Shown here piece by piece: positions 49,722 through 59,030 of a DNA stretch of 64,000 nt; within the stretch, counting starts at the first letter, position 1; every line of letters begins with the position of its first letter. The translations under genes and the position numbers were made by a program. Where the stretch lies: positions 62,001 through 126,000 of the forward strand of contig NZ_CP102411.1 of NCBI RefSeq assembly GCF_024628725.1. Reading direction: 5' to 3'. The notes under the pieces were generated by a model. The model had not been told where the DNA came from. It made no database searches and was given only the letters and a program-made list of their open reading frames with translations. The stretch comes from Ruegeria sp. YS9. Its GTDB lineage: Bacteria > Pseudomonadota > Alphaproteobacteria > Rhodobacterales > Rhodobacteraceae.

Positions 49722-50270
49722 TCACCCAATTTTGACCCGCGTGTCGGTGACGAACTCGTAGGGGGGCAGATCGAGGTTGCGGGGCGCCGGGCCTTTCCGA
49801 ATTCTGCCCGACGTGTCGTAATGTGAACCGTGACACGGACAGAACCAACCGTCCCAGTCTCCGGTGGGTTCGCTGCCGCCCTGCCCGAGTGGTATGCATC
49901 CCAGATGGGTGCAAACGCCAATAACTACCAGCCATTCCGGTCGCTGTACGCGCTCGGCGTCAGGTTGCGGGTCGATCATTGGTGCATCGTCTTCTGCTAT
50001 CGCCAGCGCGATCCGCTCTTTAGTCCGGTGGTCTATAAAGATCGGCTTGCCTTTCCATTTGACAGTGATCCTCGTTCCTGGTCCGACACCTTCAAGATCT
50101 ATGTCGACAACGGCTTGGGCGGAGATGTCTGCACTGGGGTTCATGCTGTTAACAAGTGGCCAGACCGCAGCACCCGTGGCCACTATGGCTGCACTGCCGG
50201 TGACATAATACAAGAAATCGCGCCGAGATTCGGGCTCTGAAGGTACCTTTCTTTCAGAAAAATCAGACAT
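49722..50270 (-). CDS. petA: Rieske iron-sulfur protein, orphan copy
   Basis: 182 residues; GGGAGG before the ATG at 50270. Twin-arginine/anchor region SRRDFLYYVTGSAAIVATGAAVWPLVNSMNPSAD, then the cluster-binding boxes GVCTHLGCIPLG and FCPCHGSHYD, and the proline loop GPAPRNLDLPPY. This is the Rieske subunit of the alphaproteobacterial cytochrome bc1 complex. No petB or petC follows, so it is a solo copy, perhaps a replacement or alternative subunit, or partner of the neighbouring b561. Confidence 0.9.
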   Translation of the reverse strand: MSDFSERKVPSEPESRRDFLYYVTGSAAIVATGAAVWPLVNSMNPSADISAQAVVDIDLEGVGPGTRITVKWKGKPIFIDHRTKERIALAIAEDDAPMIDPQPDAERVQRPEWLVVIGVCTHLGCIPLGQGGSEPTGDWDGWFCPCHGSHYDTSGRIRKGPAPRNLDLPPYEFVTDTRVKIG

Positions 50271-50375
50271 TTTGTTCCTCCCGTGCGTCAGTACCGGGCT
50301 CATCGAATGATAGGACTCGGACGAGGTGGATCAGTCGCCCTGGTCCTCTTCTTCTTCATCGCGATGCCCCATTCC

Positions 50376-50486
50376 CTATTCATCAGAGTGATCTTCGTCG
50401 GTGTCACCGTGCGAAGCCATTACAGGCAGTGCACCGGCCGTCAGGGGCAGTGCAATTGCGGCTATCCGTATTGGAGCTGCTAACAT
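50376..50486 (-). CDS. Possible 36-residue secreted peptide
   Basis: ATG 50486, preceded by GGAAGGGAAA, reads MLAAPIRIAAIALPLTAGA then MASHGDTDEDHSDE. It is a signal peptide followed by a very short His/Asp tail, with metal-binding potential. Small size makes it uncertain. Confidence 0.35.
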   Translation of the reverse strand: MLAAPIRIAAIALPLTAGALPVMASHGDTDEDHSDE

Positions 50487-50599
50487 GGCAATTTCCCTTC
50501 CTTCTTGGATTACGTATTTGCTCTGCTCAGTTGGCCGTTCCTACTCCTTGTTGCGCAGTGTTCTTGCCGCAAAGCCGCCAGCTATACAGGGCGCCGTTC

Positions 50600-50878
50600 T
50601 CAGTGTTTGCCGTGGCCGCGATGCATTAAGAAATGCATGCCCACGCAGACCAGCAAGAACAGCAACGGAGAACTGAGCAAAGGATAGAGTGTCTCGCGGT
50701 ATTCCCAGCCCAGAACAGCGGCGCCCAACGCGATCGCAATGACAACCGGGAGCCAATTACGCTTGGCACCGTTGGCCGTCTGATCTTCGGTTTTGGGCGC
50801 TTCGGGCGTTTCGTCAGAGCTGACCCTTTCGGTCGTCTCCTGTGTGGCGCGAGTTTCGTCGAAATTTGATTGGGTCAT
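50600..50878 (-). CDS. DUF2933 family small membrane protein
   Basis: 92 residues; GGAGG precedes the ATG at 50878. Acidic N-terminal ~40 residues (TRATQETTERVSSDETPEAP), one or two hydrophobic segments (WLPVVIAIALGAAVLGW, LLSSPLLFLLVCVGMHFLM) and a His-rich end MHRGHGKH, the DUF2933 signature. Such proteins are common in copper and mercury islands. Its start overlaps the APC permease stop. Confidence 0.75.
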   Translation of the reverse strand: MTQSNFDETRATQETTERVSSDETPEAPKTEDQTANGAKRNWLPVVIAIALGAAVLGWEYRETLYPLLSSPLLFLLVCVGMHFLMHRGHGKH

Positions 50879-52209
50879 AGCTGATTTGCCTCCTTTTCGA
50901 TGATCCATTGTTTGAGAAAGATGCGCTCGTAGGCGAAGACCAAGCCGACGCCAGCAAGGGCATATACCACGATCATCGGGTCGGAGCGCAGCTTGAGTAT
51001 TGTGAACGCGGTCAGGACTACGCAGTCCAGCGCCAGGGCAGTTAACAAGACCCAACCCCGAGCGTTGATCTGACTGCGCAGCCGGTGCCAAACGCCCCAA
51101 TGCACGGCCATATCCATCACCAGATAAAAGAAAGCACCAAGCGAGGCGATGCGCGACAGGTCGAACAACACCGCAAGCAGACCCGCAATCACGACCGTGT
51201 AGATCAGCGTGTGAGACTGGATGCTGCCCGTCATGCCGAAATGGCTGTGCGGGATCATTTTCATGTCGGTCAGCATTGCCAGCATCCGTGATACGGCGAA
51301 CACACTGGCAATCAGTCCTGAGGCGGTGGCAACCATCGCCAGCGCAACGGTCAGGTAGAAACCACCCTGCCCCAAGACTGGTCGGGCGGCTTCTGCCAAG
51401 GCATAGTCCTGTGCGGCACGGATCTGGTCGGGTGGCAGGCTGGCACCCACGGCGAAGGCGACCAACAGATAGATCACTGCGCAGATCGCGATCGAGATCA
51501 TGATGGTGCGCCCGACATTGCGGTGTGGGTCGACGATCTCGGCACCGCTATTAGTGATTGTGGTAAATCCCTTGAACGCAAGGATCGAAAGAGCCACGGA
51601 CGCGATGAAACCCAGCGGCCCGGCGGGGGCGGTGCCTTGCGCCTGCCAGTCGCCGCCCGCGGCCCACAGCGCGGCAACGCCAAACACTGCGATCCCACCG
51701 ATCTTGAGCACAGACATGACAATGGACCACAACCCCACCGAGCGGTTCCCCGACCGGTTGACCGCGTAGGCGAAGACGATCAGCGAAACCGCGACCATCG
51801 GCACCAACGGCCCATCTTCGATGTTGAATGGGCGGAGCGCGTAGGTTGCGAAGGTGCGTGCGACGAGGCTTTCGTTGATCACCATCGACAGCGCCATCAA
51901 CAACGAAGCCGCTGCCGCTACAGCACCCGGACCATATGCTTTTGTCAGGATCATCGCGATCCCGCCCGAAGACGGCCAGGCGTTGGACATGGCAATATAG
52001 GTGTAGGCGCTGAACGCCGTCACGATGGCTCCGACTACGAAAGACAGCGGAAACCATGGCCCAGCAAGCCCAGCGATCTGGCCTGTCAGCGCAAATATCC
52101 CCGCACCGATCATGACACCGGTGCCCATGGCGACCGCACCCGTCAGCGATATCGAACCTGATTTCAAGTTGCCTACGCCCTCGTGCGTCATATGCTTGTG
52201 CGCGCTCAT
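50875..52209 (-). CDS. APC family amino acid/cation permease
   Basis: 444 residues with twelve hydrophobic segments. The N-terminal stretch [26 protein letters not shown] is the APC signature around TM1 (GAGIF). It overlaps the copper ATPase gene (4 bases) and the DUF2933 gene, so it belongs to the copper operon. Members move amino acids or amines by proton coupling; its role with metals is unclear and could be polyamine or thiol-amino-acid uptake. Confidence 0.87.
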   Translation of the reverse strand: MSAHKHMTHEGVGNLKSGSISLTGAVAMGTGVMIGAGIFALTGQIAGLAGPWFPLSFVVGAIVTAFSAYTYIAMSNAWPSSGGIAMILTKAYGPGAVAAAASLLMALSMVINESLVARTFATYALRPFNIEDGPLVPMVAVSLIVFAYAVNRSGNRSVGLWSIVMSVLKIGGIAVFGVAALWAAGGDWQAQGTAPAGPLGFIASVALSILAFKGFTTITNSGAEIVDPHRNVGRTIMISIAICAVIYLLVAFAVGASLPPDQIRAAQDYALAEAARPVLGQGGFYLTVALAMVATASGLIASVFAVSRMLAMLTDMKMIPHSHFGMTGSIQSHTLIYTVVIAGLLAVLFDLSRIASLGAFFYLVMDMAVHWGVWHRLRSQINARGWVLLTALALDCVVLTAFTILKLRSDPMIVVYALAGVGLVFAYERIFLKQWIIEKEANQL

Positions 52210-54557
52210 ACCTTCGTCCCCCTCAGGCGCAGCGCATTCAACACCACTGAAATCGACGAAGCACTCATGGCGAAGGCGGCGAACATCGGACTTATCAAGA
52301 TGCCGAAGAGCGGAAACAGAAGACCTGCCGCCACCGGAACGCCCGAGGCGTTGTAGACCAGGGCAAAGAATAGGTTCTGCCGGATATTGCGCATGGTAGC
52401 GCGGGCCAGCCTACGGGCGCGCACGATGCCATCGAGGCTACCGTTGACCAGCGTGAAGCCTGCGCTTTCGATCGCCACGTCGGCACCGGTCCCCATTGCA
52501 ATGCCCACATCGGCCTGCGCTAATGCGGGTGCGTCGTTCACCCCGTCACCGGCCATGGCGACCTTGGCGCCTTTCTCCTGCAGTTCGCGAATTATGCGGG
52601 CCTTGTCCTCGGGTAGAACGTCGGCTCGAATCTCATCGATACCCAGACGTTCGGCCACCGCCTTTGCAGTGCGTTCGTTGTCACCAGTCGCCATGATGAT
52701 TCGGAAACCCAGCTCGTGCAGCGCCTTGAGGGCGGCGGGTGTTGTTTCCTTGACCGGGTCGGCGACGCTGACCAACCCCGCCACTGAACCATCAAGCATC
52801 ACGAACATCACCGTTTCGCCGTCATCCCGACGCGCATTGGCCTTGACCGTTAGTTCGGTCGCCTCGAGTCCGAGATCGGTGACCAGTTTCAGGTTGCCGA
52901 GCGCGACGGGGCGGCCATCCACCGTGCCTTTCACGCCTTTACCAGTCACCGCCTCGAAGTCACTGGCGTCGGACAGGGCCACGCCACGTTCCTCGGCTCC
53001 TGTGACGATTGCCTCAGCTAACGGGTGCTCCGAGCCCTTCTCCAGCGTTGCGGCCAGCCGCAGCACCTCGACTTCGTCATGGCCAGGTTCGGGTATTACG
53101 GCCACAAGCTTTGGCTTGCCCATGGTCAGGGTGCCGGTTTTGTCGACGATCAAAGTATCGATCTTCTCGAACCGCTCCAGCGCTTCGGCATTTTTGATCA
53201 GCACTCCGGCCTGCGCCCCGCGCCCCGTGGCCGTCATGATCGACATCGGAGTGGCCAGACCAAGCGCGCACGGGCAAGCTATGATCAGTACCGACACCGC
53301 TGCGATCAAGGCGTAGGAGAGTGCCGGAGCCGGTCCCCAAACCGCCCATGCAATGAAGGCCAATACAGCGATGCCAATGACCGCTGGCACGAACCATCCG
53401 GCAACTTTGTCGGCGTATTTCTGGATCGGTGCGCGCGAGCGTTGCGCGTTGGCCACCATTTCGACAATCTGGGACAGCATTGTGTCAGAGCCCACTCGGG
53501 TTGCTTCGATTACAAGACTACCGGTGCCGTTGATTGTGGCCCCTGTGACCGGCTCGCCTTGTACCTTTTCGACCGGAACCGGTTCGCCAGAGATCATGCT
53601 TTCGTCAACAGATGAGCGCCCGTCGAGTACAATGCCGTCTACTGGCACCTTGTCGCCGGGGCGTACGCGAAGGCGGTCACCTACCTGTACTTCTTCAAGC
53701 GGAATTTCCTCTTCACTGCTGTCAGGGCGGATAATGCGGGCGGTCTTTGCGGCCATGTCCAGCAAAGCGCGGATTGCCTTTCCTGTGCCTTCGCGTGCCC
53801 GCAGTTCCATCACCTGCCCGAGCAGAACAAGTGTAACGATAACTGCGGCAGCCTCGAAATAGACCCCAACATGGCCTTCTGAATCTCGAAAACCGTCCGG
53901 AAATATGTGGGGCATCAATACGGCGACAACGCTGAACAGCCACGCGGCCGAAACCCCCATGGCAATCAACGAGAACATGTTCAGGTTCATGGTGCGAAAC
54001 GAATTCCACCCTCGTTCCAGAAATGGCCAACCGCACCAAAGAACGACCGGAGTGCCAAGTATCAGTTCAATCCATAGGGTTGTTCGCTCACCAAAAATCT
54101 CTCGCACACCAGACAGCCCAACGTAGGGGCCCATCGTGAAAACCAAAAGTGGAAGCGTCAGAACCGCACCTACCCATAGGCGCCGGGTGAAATCCACCAG
54201 TTCCGGGTTCGGCCCCTCGTCCACCATCGCCGCGCTTTCCAGCTCCAACCCCATGCCGCAGAGTGGACAGGACCCGGGATGGGTTTGCCGCACCTGCGGA
54301 TGCATCGGGCAGGTATATACGGGTCCGTCATAGCCTGTCGGAACGATGTCATATTCACCGTTCTCGTCCGCCGCGCCATGATGCGCGGAATGGTGGTGAT
54401 GCGCATGCGCATCCACCTCGCCCTCGGGCACAAGGTGCATCCCGCATTTGGGACAGTCGCCGGGCCCAGATTGACGCACGTCAGAATGCATGGGGCAGAC
54501 GTAAGCGACCTCGGTCGGGCCGTTCGCGTGGATTCTGATGTCGTGGTCTTCTGTCAT
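52206..54557 (-). CDS. copA: Copper-translocating P1B ATPase with two heavy-metal-binding domains
   Basis: 783 residues. Two heavy-metal-binding domains ([20 protein letters not shown] at 19-38 and [20 protein letters not shown] at 81-100) flank a His-rich linker ([11 protein letters not shown], 50-60), replacing the usual CxxC ferredoxin-like domain. ATPase core: SGEP (323-326), CPC in [11 protein letters not shown] (428-430), DKTGT (472-476), [25 protein letters not shown]-terminal helix with FALVYN and [15 protein letters not shown] (Met-Ser-Ser) as in Cu(I) exporters. It should pump Cu(I) or Ag(I) outward. The APC permease gene overlaps its end. Confidence 0.92.
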   Translation of the reverse strand: MTEDHDIRIHANGPTEVAYVCPMHSDVRQSGPGDCPKCGMHLVPEGEVDAHAHHHHSAHHGAADENGEYDIVPTGYDGPVYTCPMHPQVRQTHPGSCPLCGMGLELESAAMVDEGPNPELVDFTRRLWVGAVLTLPLLVFTMGPYVGLSGVREIFGERTTLWIELILGTPVVLWCGWPFLERGWNSFRTMNLNMFSLIAMGVSAAWLFSVVAVLMPHIFPDGFRDSEGHVGVYFEAAAVIVTLVLLGQVMELRAREGTGKAIRALLDMAAKTARIIRPDSSEEEIPLEEVQVGDRLRVRPGDKVPVDGIVLDGRSSVDESMISGEPVPVEKVQGEPVTGATINGTGSLVIEATRVGSDTMLSQIVEMVANAQRSRAPIQKYADKVAGWFVPAVIGIAVLAFIAWAVWGPAPALSYALIAAVSVLIIACPCALGLATPMSIMTATGRGAQAGVLIKNAEALERFEKIDTLIVDKTGTLTMGKPKLVAVIPEPGHDEVEVLRLAATLEKGSEHPLAEAIVTGAEERGVALSDASDFEAVTGKGVKGTVDGRPVALGNLKLVTDLGLEATELTVKANARRDDGETVMFVMLDGSVAGLVSVADPVKETTPAALKALHELGFRIIMATGDNERTAKAVAERLGIDEIRADVLPEDKARIIRELQEKGAKVAMAGDGVNDAPALAQADVGIAMGTGADVAIESAGFTLVNGSLDGIVRARRLARATMRNIRQNLFFALVYNASGVPVAAGLLFPLFGILISPMFAAFAMSASSISVVLNALRLRGTKV

Positions 54558-54623
54558 GTTCTGCTCCCTGGTTTAAGCTTTGGTCGTAGAGCCGTTTAAT
54601 TACACAATGCCGGGCACAGTCCT

Positions 54624-55673
54624 TCAGGGCAGAACAACCATCTGGTGGCCCTCACCCAGTATCGGCATTTCGGTAATAGCCGTCAGGCTGACTTGATCGA
54701 CGATCCAGACCTTCGGTTCGGTTCGGCTTGATACCATCACTTTGCCTGAGTTCGGTATGGTCGTCAGGTGATAAGGTGCCGGTGACAGGTTGGTCGAGCG
54801 CTGTTTGCCCGTAGCAAGATCAATCGACAACAACCGGTCGGTGCCTTTGGCGGCCACGAACAGTACGCCCTCGCGGTCGGACAGGCCGATCCCGTGCAAC
54901 TCGCCTCCAATGTCATAGGTTTCGGTGACAGAACCGCTGGCAAGATCTACGCGGAAGGCCTTGCCACCATCACTGTCGGCTACGAAGGCGACGCTGCCGG
55001 TGGCGTTAAGTACAAGATGCTCAGGGCCTTCGCCGACGGGCATGTTGCGTACGACGAAGCCTTTGACGACATCCACTTCGCTAAGTGTACCATTGCCGGT
55101 ATTGGTGACATAGACCCTGTCGCTGTCAGGCGCGAATACCGCATAGTTGGGCATTGGCCCGGTTGCTACGAAACCAAGGAAGCTGAGCTTATCGAGATCG
55201 ACGATCGAAATACCGTCACCGCCCGGATGGGTCGCCACCGCGAACCGCCCGTCGGGCGACACCGCAGTGTGATGCACCGCACCTGGAACCTCGATCTGGC
55301 GGACGACCTCGCGTGTTTCCGCATCAAGGATCGTCAGCAGGCTCCGCCCCTTGTCTTTGGGCAACGCGGTGACATCGCGCTTGGCGTGGTGCGCAGCGTG
55401 TTCATCCTCGGACATACCTTCGGGTTTTGGTGGCGTTGTGGCCTCGGTTTCTGCGTAGCTGCCCGCGACCAGGTACTTAAAGCCGGGCGCGCCGGCCAGC
55501 CCATGGACCGCCACGAGCCTCGGCAGCCGCTCGACGGTCTTGCCGGTTTCGGAGTCGATCACCAGAACCGAGTCCGCGCTGCCTTCGGGAATGAACACGG
55601 TTGCCGCCAGCGTGAGCGAAGGCGCAGTCAAAGCTGCGACGGACAGGCCTGCGGCCAGATTGAACAGGGTCAT
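54624..55673 (-). CDS. YncE-like beta-propeller protein
   Basis: 349 residues with a signal peptide (AALTAPSLTLAA). Repeating blade motifs are visible (SVLVIDSETGKTVERLP, GISIVDLDKLSFLGFV, TLSEVDVVKGFVV, AFRVDLASGSV, RLLSIDLATGKQ), consistent with a seven-bladed propeller of YncE/surface-layer type. A His-rich insertion DEHAAHHAKRDV could bind metal. Recurrent next to copper pumps in Rhodobacteraceae, its role is unproven. Confidence 0.82.
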   Translation of the reverse strand: MTLFNLAAGLSVAALTAPSLTLAATVFIPEGSADSVLVIDSETGKTVERLPRLVAVHGLAGAPGFKYLVAGSYAETEATTPPKPEGMSEDEHAAHHAKRDVTALPKDKGRSLLTILDAETREVVRQIEVPGAVHHTAVSPDGRFAVATHPGGDGISIVDLDKLSFLGFVATGPMPNYAVFAPDSDRVYVTNTGNGTLSEVDVVKGFVVRNMPVGEGPEHLVLNATGSVAFVADSDGGKAFRVDLASGSVTETYDIGGELHGIGLSDREGVLFVAAKGTDRLLSIDLATGKQRSTNLSPAPYHLTTIPNSGKVMVSSRTEPKVWIVDQVSLTAITEMPILGEGHQMVVLP

Positions 55674-55789
55674 TTAGGTTTCCTTTCGTCAACTGAAACG
55701 CGCACATTGGCGGGCACGTGCAGAAAAATCCGGTAGATGACGGCCATCAGGAAGGGCGTCAAAAGCAGGGTCAGAGCGATGGCCTTCAT
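55670..55789 (-). CDS. Small single-span membrane protein
   Basis: 39 residues; AAAGGA before the ATG at 55789. MKAIALTLLLTPFLMAVIYR forms one membrane helix followed by IFLHVPANVRVSVDERKPK. Its stop overlaps the YncE start by 4 bases, evidence for translational coupling. Confidence 0.6.
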   Translation of the reverse strand: MKAIALTLLLTPFLMAVIYRIFLHVPANVRVSVDERKPK

Positions 55790-55805
55790 GGCTTTGTCCT
55801 TTCAA

Positions 55806-56165
55806 TCAGTTGAGTTTTGTGCGAGCCGCAAAGACATTGAACAGTCCGCCGAACAGCAACGCGGCGTACCAGCCGTAGAGAAACGCCCATAACAGTCCCA
55901 ACAGGAATGAGGGCAGGCTGAGCCAAGTCATTCCGGGCATCAGGCCGATCCAAGCCCGGTACATGGCAAAACTTGGAAAGATCAGGTCAAAGGCCACGCA
56001 CAGCAGGTAGGTTGCGGCCAGAAACAGGCTGAGCGCCCAGCCAAGGGTTGTCACCGGAACACCGGGATGATGTTCTTGTGTCCCCATCACACAGGGGCCA
56101 CAGGTCAGGCGCAACAGTGCGAATAGCACCACGCCCGTGACGAAAAAGTACAGAATGGTAAGCAT
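55806..56165 (-). CDS. DUF5676-like membrane protein
   Basis: 119 residues; start at 56165 behind GGACAC. Three to four hydrophobic segments. The second half (LPSFLLGLLWAFLYGWYAALLF, GGLFNVFAAR) and FDLIFPSFAMYRAWIGLMPG match the DUF5676 pattern; a cysteine pair LTCGPC and EHHPG lie in the loop. Common in heavy-metal islands. It lies in the same leftward operon as the YncE and small membrane genes. Confidence 0.75.
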   Translation of the reverse strand: MLTILYFFVTGVVLFALLRLTCGPCVMGTQEHHPGVPVTTLGWALSLFLAATYLLCVAFDLIFPSFAMYRAWIGLMPGMTWLSLPSFLLGLLWAFLYGWYAALLFGGLFNVFAARTKLN

Positions 56166-56249
56166 GGTAAGTGTCCTGAACTGAGTTGGGCCGCAATCAA
56201 CGGCTTGGGGCAGACCCCGGAGCGATTCCGGAGCCATTGCCGGTCACGT

Positions 56250-56618
56250 TCAGGACAGGTTTGGCGGATGTGGTAGTGGTGCGACCGGCAGGCTTGCGCG
56301 TGGCCGGAACCGTTCTGGCGCCACGGGCGTAGCAATACGCATCGAGAGCAATTCAGGTGCTGCCATAACTGCCATCGCATAACAGCCCGGGTGCACTGAG
56401 CAGTCTAATTCTTCTGATGGATGAGACGCGGGATACCCACCGCTGTCATCGATAACGAGCTCGGCCTGGGTAGCGGCCTTCGCGATGTCATGCCCGGCAT
56501 GGGACGGCACAACAGAGATCAGCATCGAAACCACCAACGCACAGATCAACAGGACCTGCAGCCGGCCCATGGCTCGGGCCGTCCGTGTCGCAGTTGATAT
56601 CCATTGTGCGCGGATCAC
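56250..56618 (-). CDS. Hypothetical secreted/membrane protein
   Basis: 122 residues from a GTG overlapping the TVP38 stop by 4 bases. Hydrophobic segment LQVLLICALVVSMLISVVPSHA is a signal or anchor. The mature part has CSVHPGCYAMAV and a Pro/Arg-rich end; Cys-x4-Cys suggests metal or disulfide. Resembles small proteins of copper islands but no family is named. Confidence 0.6.
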   Translation of the reverse strand: MIRAQWISTATRTARAMGRLQVLLICALVVSMLISVVPSHAGHDIAKAATQAELVIDDSGGYPASHPSEELDCSVHPGCYAMAVMAAPELLSMRIATPVAPERFRPRASLPVAPLPHPPNLS

Positions 56619-57337
56619 TTAGGGTTTCCTCCATTCTCCAACAGTTTAGGACCGCTTGGATCGGTCGCATTGATCTGGCTCAATTCGTGGTCTGAAGAGC
56701 CAACGGGCATCTTGCGTTTCCAAGCCAACCAAATAAGTGGCGCCCCCGTCAACAGCCCAATCCCGATAACCGCAAGGCTGGTGCCGCCTGTCGCGGTTTC
56801 GGTAATCTGGCTGCCCAGATGGGCCAAAACGAAACTGGCCGGCAAGAGTCCAGCCAAGGTGGCCAGTGCGAACCGCCAAAATTGAAGTCGGGTCAGACCG
56901 GCGGCGTAGCTGAGCATGTCGAAAGAAACGAAAGGCATCAGGCGGCTGGTGAACACGGTCAACATCAGGGCATTCTGCGATCCAAGCAACCCTATGTCCA
57001 GCTTGTCGCCGAACCACCGGCGCAGCGCGTCGCGCCCCAACCAACGGGCTATCAGGAACGCCAGCAGCGCCCCCAACTCCGCCCCGATAGCAACCAATGC
57101 GGTTCCCAGCCCATGCCCATATGCCACCCCGGCAGCGACAGCGATCGGAGCGCTGGGGATTGGGCTGGCAACCACTGCGGCTGTCATGAAGCCGATGATG
57201 ACAATGGGTCCGAACGGGCCGGCCCAATCCACCCACGCAGTAATGACTTCGCGCGATAGTCCTGCGTCCAACGCGCCAGACAGCCACAACCAGATGGTGG
57301 CGATCAGCAACGCGATCAAAGCCGCGATGAAAACCAA
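56615..57337 (-). CDS. TVP38/TMEM64 family membrane protein
   Basis: 240 residues, six hydrophobic segments. Conserved family stretch: GPFGPIVIIGFMTAAVVASPIPSA, GVAYGHGLGTALVAIGAELGALLAFLIARWLGRD, and SRLMPFVSFDMLSYAAGLTRL. DedA/VTT-type proteins move lipids or metal-dependent substrates. Part of the leftward copper-associated operon. Confidence 0.83.
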   Translation of the reverse strand: MVFIAALIALLIATIWLWLSGALDAGLSREVITAWVDWAGPFGPIVIIGFMTAAVVASPIPSAPIAVAAGVAYGHGLGTALVAIGAELGALLAFLIARWLGRDALRRWFGDKLDIGLLGSQNALMLTVFTSRLMPFVSFDMLSYAAGLTRLQFWRFALATLAGLLPASFVLAHLGSQITETATGGTSLAVIGIGLLTGAPLIWLAWKRKMPVGSSDHELSQINATDPSGPKLLENGGNPK

Positions 57338-57423
57338 ACGGCTATTGCTGTGCAGGCCTTCCAGCTTTCGTTCCTCCTATGACATAGCCCTCCACCCCTA
57401 TACGGGAGTGACGGATTCCGAGG

Positions 57424-57531
57424 TCACTTAGCGATGTATTTGACCAGTGCCACGATCGCCAGAACGATCAACACTGCAATCAGCAACATCCAGATCATGC
57501 CAAACCCCATTCCAGCGCCATACCCCATCAT
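57424..57531 (-). CDS. Small Met-rich membrane peptide
   Basis: 35 residues; GAGGAAC before the ATG at 57531. MMGYGAGMGFGMIWMLLIAV is followed by a hydrophobic helix and KYIAK. Small Met/Gly-starting membrane peptides are frequent in copper clusters. Too short for firm support, but the ribosome binding site is good. Confidence 0.5.
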   Translation of the reverse strand: MMGYGAGMGFGMIWMLLIAVLIVLAIVALVKYIAK

Positions 57532-57589
57532 CGCTTTGTTCCTCAGTGGTTTGTGGCCGAGTGCGATAACCCGGCTACACGGTTGCGTT

Positions 57590-58132
57590 TCAGTTGTTGG
57601 TTTCAGAAGACTTTGTCACAGGTTTCGAGGACTTCATGCCGTGTTTCGGCGACATCGTCTTTGCGCCTTTCTCGATTTCCCCTGTGGTCACCGCGCCATC
57701 GCCATTGGCATCCAGATGCTGAAATCGGTCCACCATGGTTTCGCGGATCAGCCCGGAATGCAGCGCTTCGAACTCATCAATCGACAGGTTGCCATCTCCA
57801 TTGACGTCATGCGCCTGCATCCGGGCCTTCAGACCTTCGGCGATCTCAGATTCGCTCGGGCGACCGTCCTCGTCCATGTCCAGAACCGCCAGCCAGTTGC
57901 CGCCCATCATACCCTTGCCATGCATACCACCCATCATCTGGCCATGCATTTTCACCATCATTTGCATCATGCCTGCGTGATCGCCCATCATGCCGCCGGG
58001 CGCACCCTGCATCATGCCGCCCTGATGGCCCTGCATCTGCGCGCTGCTGCCATGCTGACCGGCGGCAAACGCGGGCAGCGCCATCAAAGTCGCGGCAATG
58101 GCTCCAGCGGCCAGCGTGAACGTGCGTTTCAT
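57590..58132 (-). CDS. EF-hand protein with Met/His-rich tract
   Basis: 180 residues; GAGAGG before ATG 58132. Signal peptide (MKRTFTLAAGAIAATLMALPA), then a ~55-residue tract very rich in Met, Gly and His (QGHQGGMMQGAPGGMMGDH, MQMMVKMHGQMMGGMHGKG), then EF-hand loops: DMDEDGRPSESE, DVNGDGNLSIDE and DANGDGAVTTGE. Likely a periplasmic buffer binding copper by Met/His and calcium by EF-hands; that is inference from composition. Divergent from the two-component system at 58305, with symmetric repeat boxes between. Confidence 0.8.
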   Translation of the reverse strand: MKRTFTLAAGAIAATLMALPAFAAGQHGSSAQMQGHQGGMMQGAPGGMMGDHAGMMQMMVKMHGQMMGGMHGKGMMGGNWLAVLDMDEDGRPSESEIAEGLKARMQAHDVNGDGNLSIDEFEALHSGLIRETMVDRFQHLDANGDGAVTTGEIEKGAKTMSPKHGMKSSKPVTKSSETNN

Positions 58133-58214
58133 GAATCTCACCTCTCGGTTTTTTGTTGCGACACCAATCATATGGCTCCTGACAGACCCACCACTACCCC
58201 CCTGCCCAGCCTGG

Positions 58215-58263
58215 TTTGTATCGCTTTGTCGCAATCCACCTGCATGATACAAAGCGATACAAA
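58215..58263. promoter_or_regulatory. Symmetric GATACAAA boxes between EF-hand gene and two-component operon
   Basis: Right arm GATACAAA at 58246-58253 and 58256-58263 (10 bp apart); left arm carries TTTGTATC at 58215-58222 and TTTGTCGC at 58225-58232. The outer 15-mers form a perfect inverted repeat (TTTGTATCGCTTTGT/ACAAAGCGATACAAA). Tandem half-sites at one helix turn are typical of OmpR-type regulators, so the cognate regulator likely controls both directions. Confidence 0.65.
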
Positions 58264-58304
58264 AAAGCCGGGATTTGCTCAGAGCCGGGGCTTATGATTG
58301 AACC

Positions 58305-59030
58305 ATGACAGAAACACCGCATATCTTGATTGTCGACGACCACCGCGAAATCCGCGATGCGGTCAGCCGCTACCTTGAAAAGAACGGATTACGGGCCAGC
58401 ACTGCGGGCGACGCTGTCGAGATGGACGCGCGATTGGCCGCCGGACGGTACGACTTGATCGTGCTGGATGTCATGATGCCGGGCGAAGACGGGATTTCAG
58501 TTTGCCGCCGCCTATCCGCTACCGGAGGACCACCGATCCTGATGCTGACCGCATTGGGTGAAGACACCGACCGTATCGTAGGGTTGGAAATCGGGGCCGA
58601 CGACTATCTGCCCAAGCCGTTCAACCCTCGTGAATTGCTGGCTCGGATCAAGGCCATCCTGCGACGCACCGAAACCGACGCGCGCCCAGTTAGAGGTCTG
58701 GCGGGCAAACGGATCGCATTTGGGGACTGGGTTTTAGATACCGACCGTCGCACCTTAACTGCAGCGGATGGAACCGAAGAAATTCTGACAACTGCCGACC
58801 TTAAGCTGTTGGCCGAGTTCCTTCAACGGCCGCGCAAGGTGATGTCGCGAGATGCTCTACTGGACTTGACCGCAGGTCGCAGCCCGCATCTATTCGATCG
58901 TACAATCGACAACCAGGTTAGCCGCCTACGTCGTAAGATCGAAGCTAATCCAGCGCGGCCGAAACTCATCACCACCGTAAGGGGTGGCGGTTATTGCTTG
59001 TCGACTGACGTACGCGAGCTTACGGGATGA
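58305..59030 (+). CDS. OmpR-family response regulator
   Basis: 241 residues. Receiver: IVDDHREI, phospho-Asp in YDLIVLDVMMPGEDG, LMLTALGE, GADDYLPKPF; winged helix with TTADLKLLAEFLQRPRKVMSRD and TIDNQVSRLRRKIE. It overlaps the kinase gene by 4 bases. Boxes at 58215-58263 and the divergent Met/His-rich protein suggest copper/silver response. Confidence 0.9.
   Translation: MTETPHILIVDDHREIRDAVSRYLEKNGLRASTAGDAVEMDARLAAGRYDLIVLDVMMPGEDGISVCRRLSATGGPPILMLTALGEDTDRIVGLEIGADDYLPKPFNPRELLARIKAILRRTETDARPVRGLAGKRIAFGDWVLDTDRRTLTAADGTEEILTTADLKLLAEFLQRPRKVMSRDALLDLTAGRSPHLFDRTIDNQVSRLRRKIEANPARPKLITTVRGGGYCLSTDVRELTG

Noticed and set aside
51523..52161. 212-codon plus-strand frame
   Set aside because: Antisense shadow of the APC permease; very rich in Arg/His/Asp without fold.
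52387..53316. 309-codon plus-strand frame
   Set aside because: Antisense to the copper ATPase; Ser/Thr/Ala-rich composition typical of a GC-rich shadow.
57434..58297. 287-codon frame on the plus strand
   Set aside because: Antisense to the EF-hand gene and a small membrane ORF; composition (His runs from antisense Met codons) is that of a shadow frame and it lacks a ribosome binding site.
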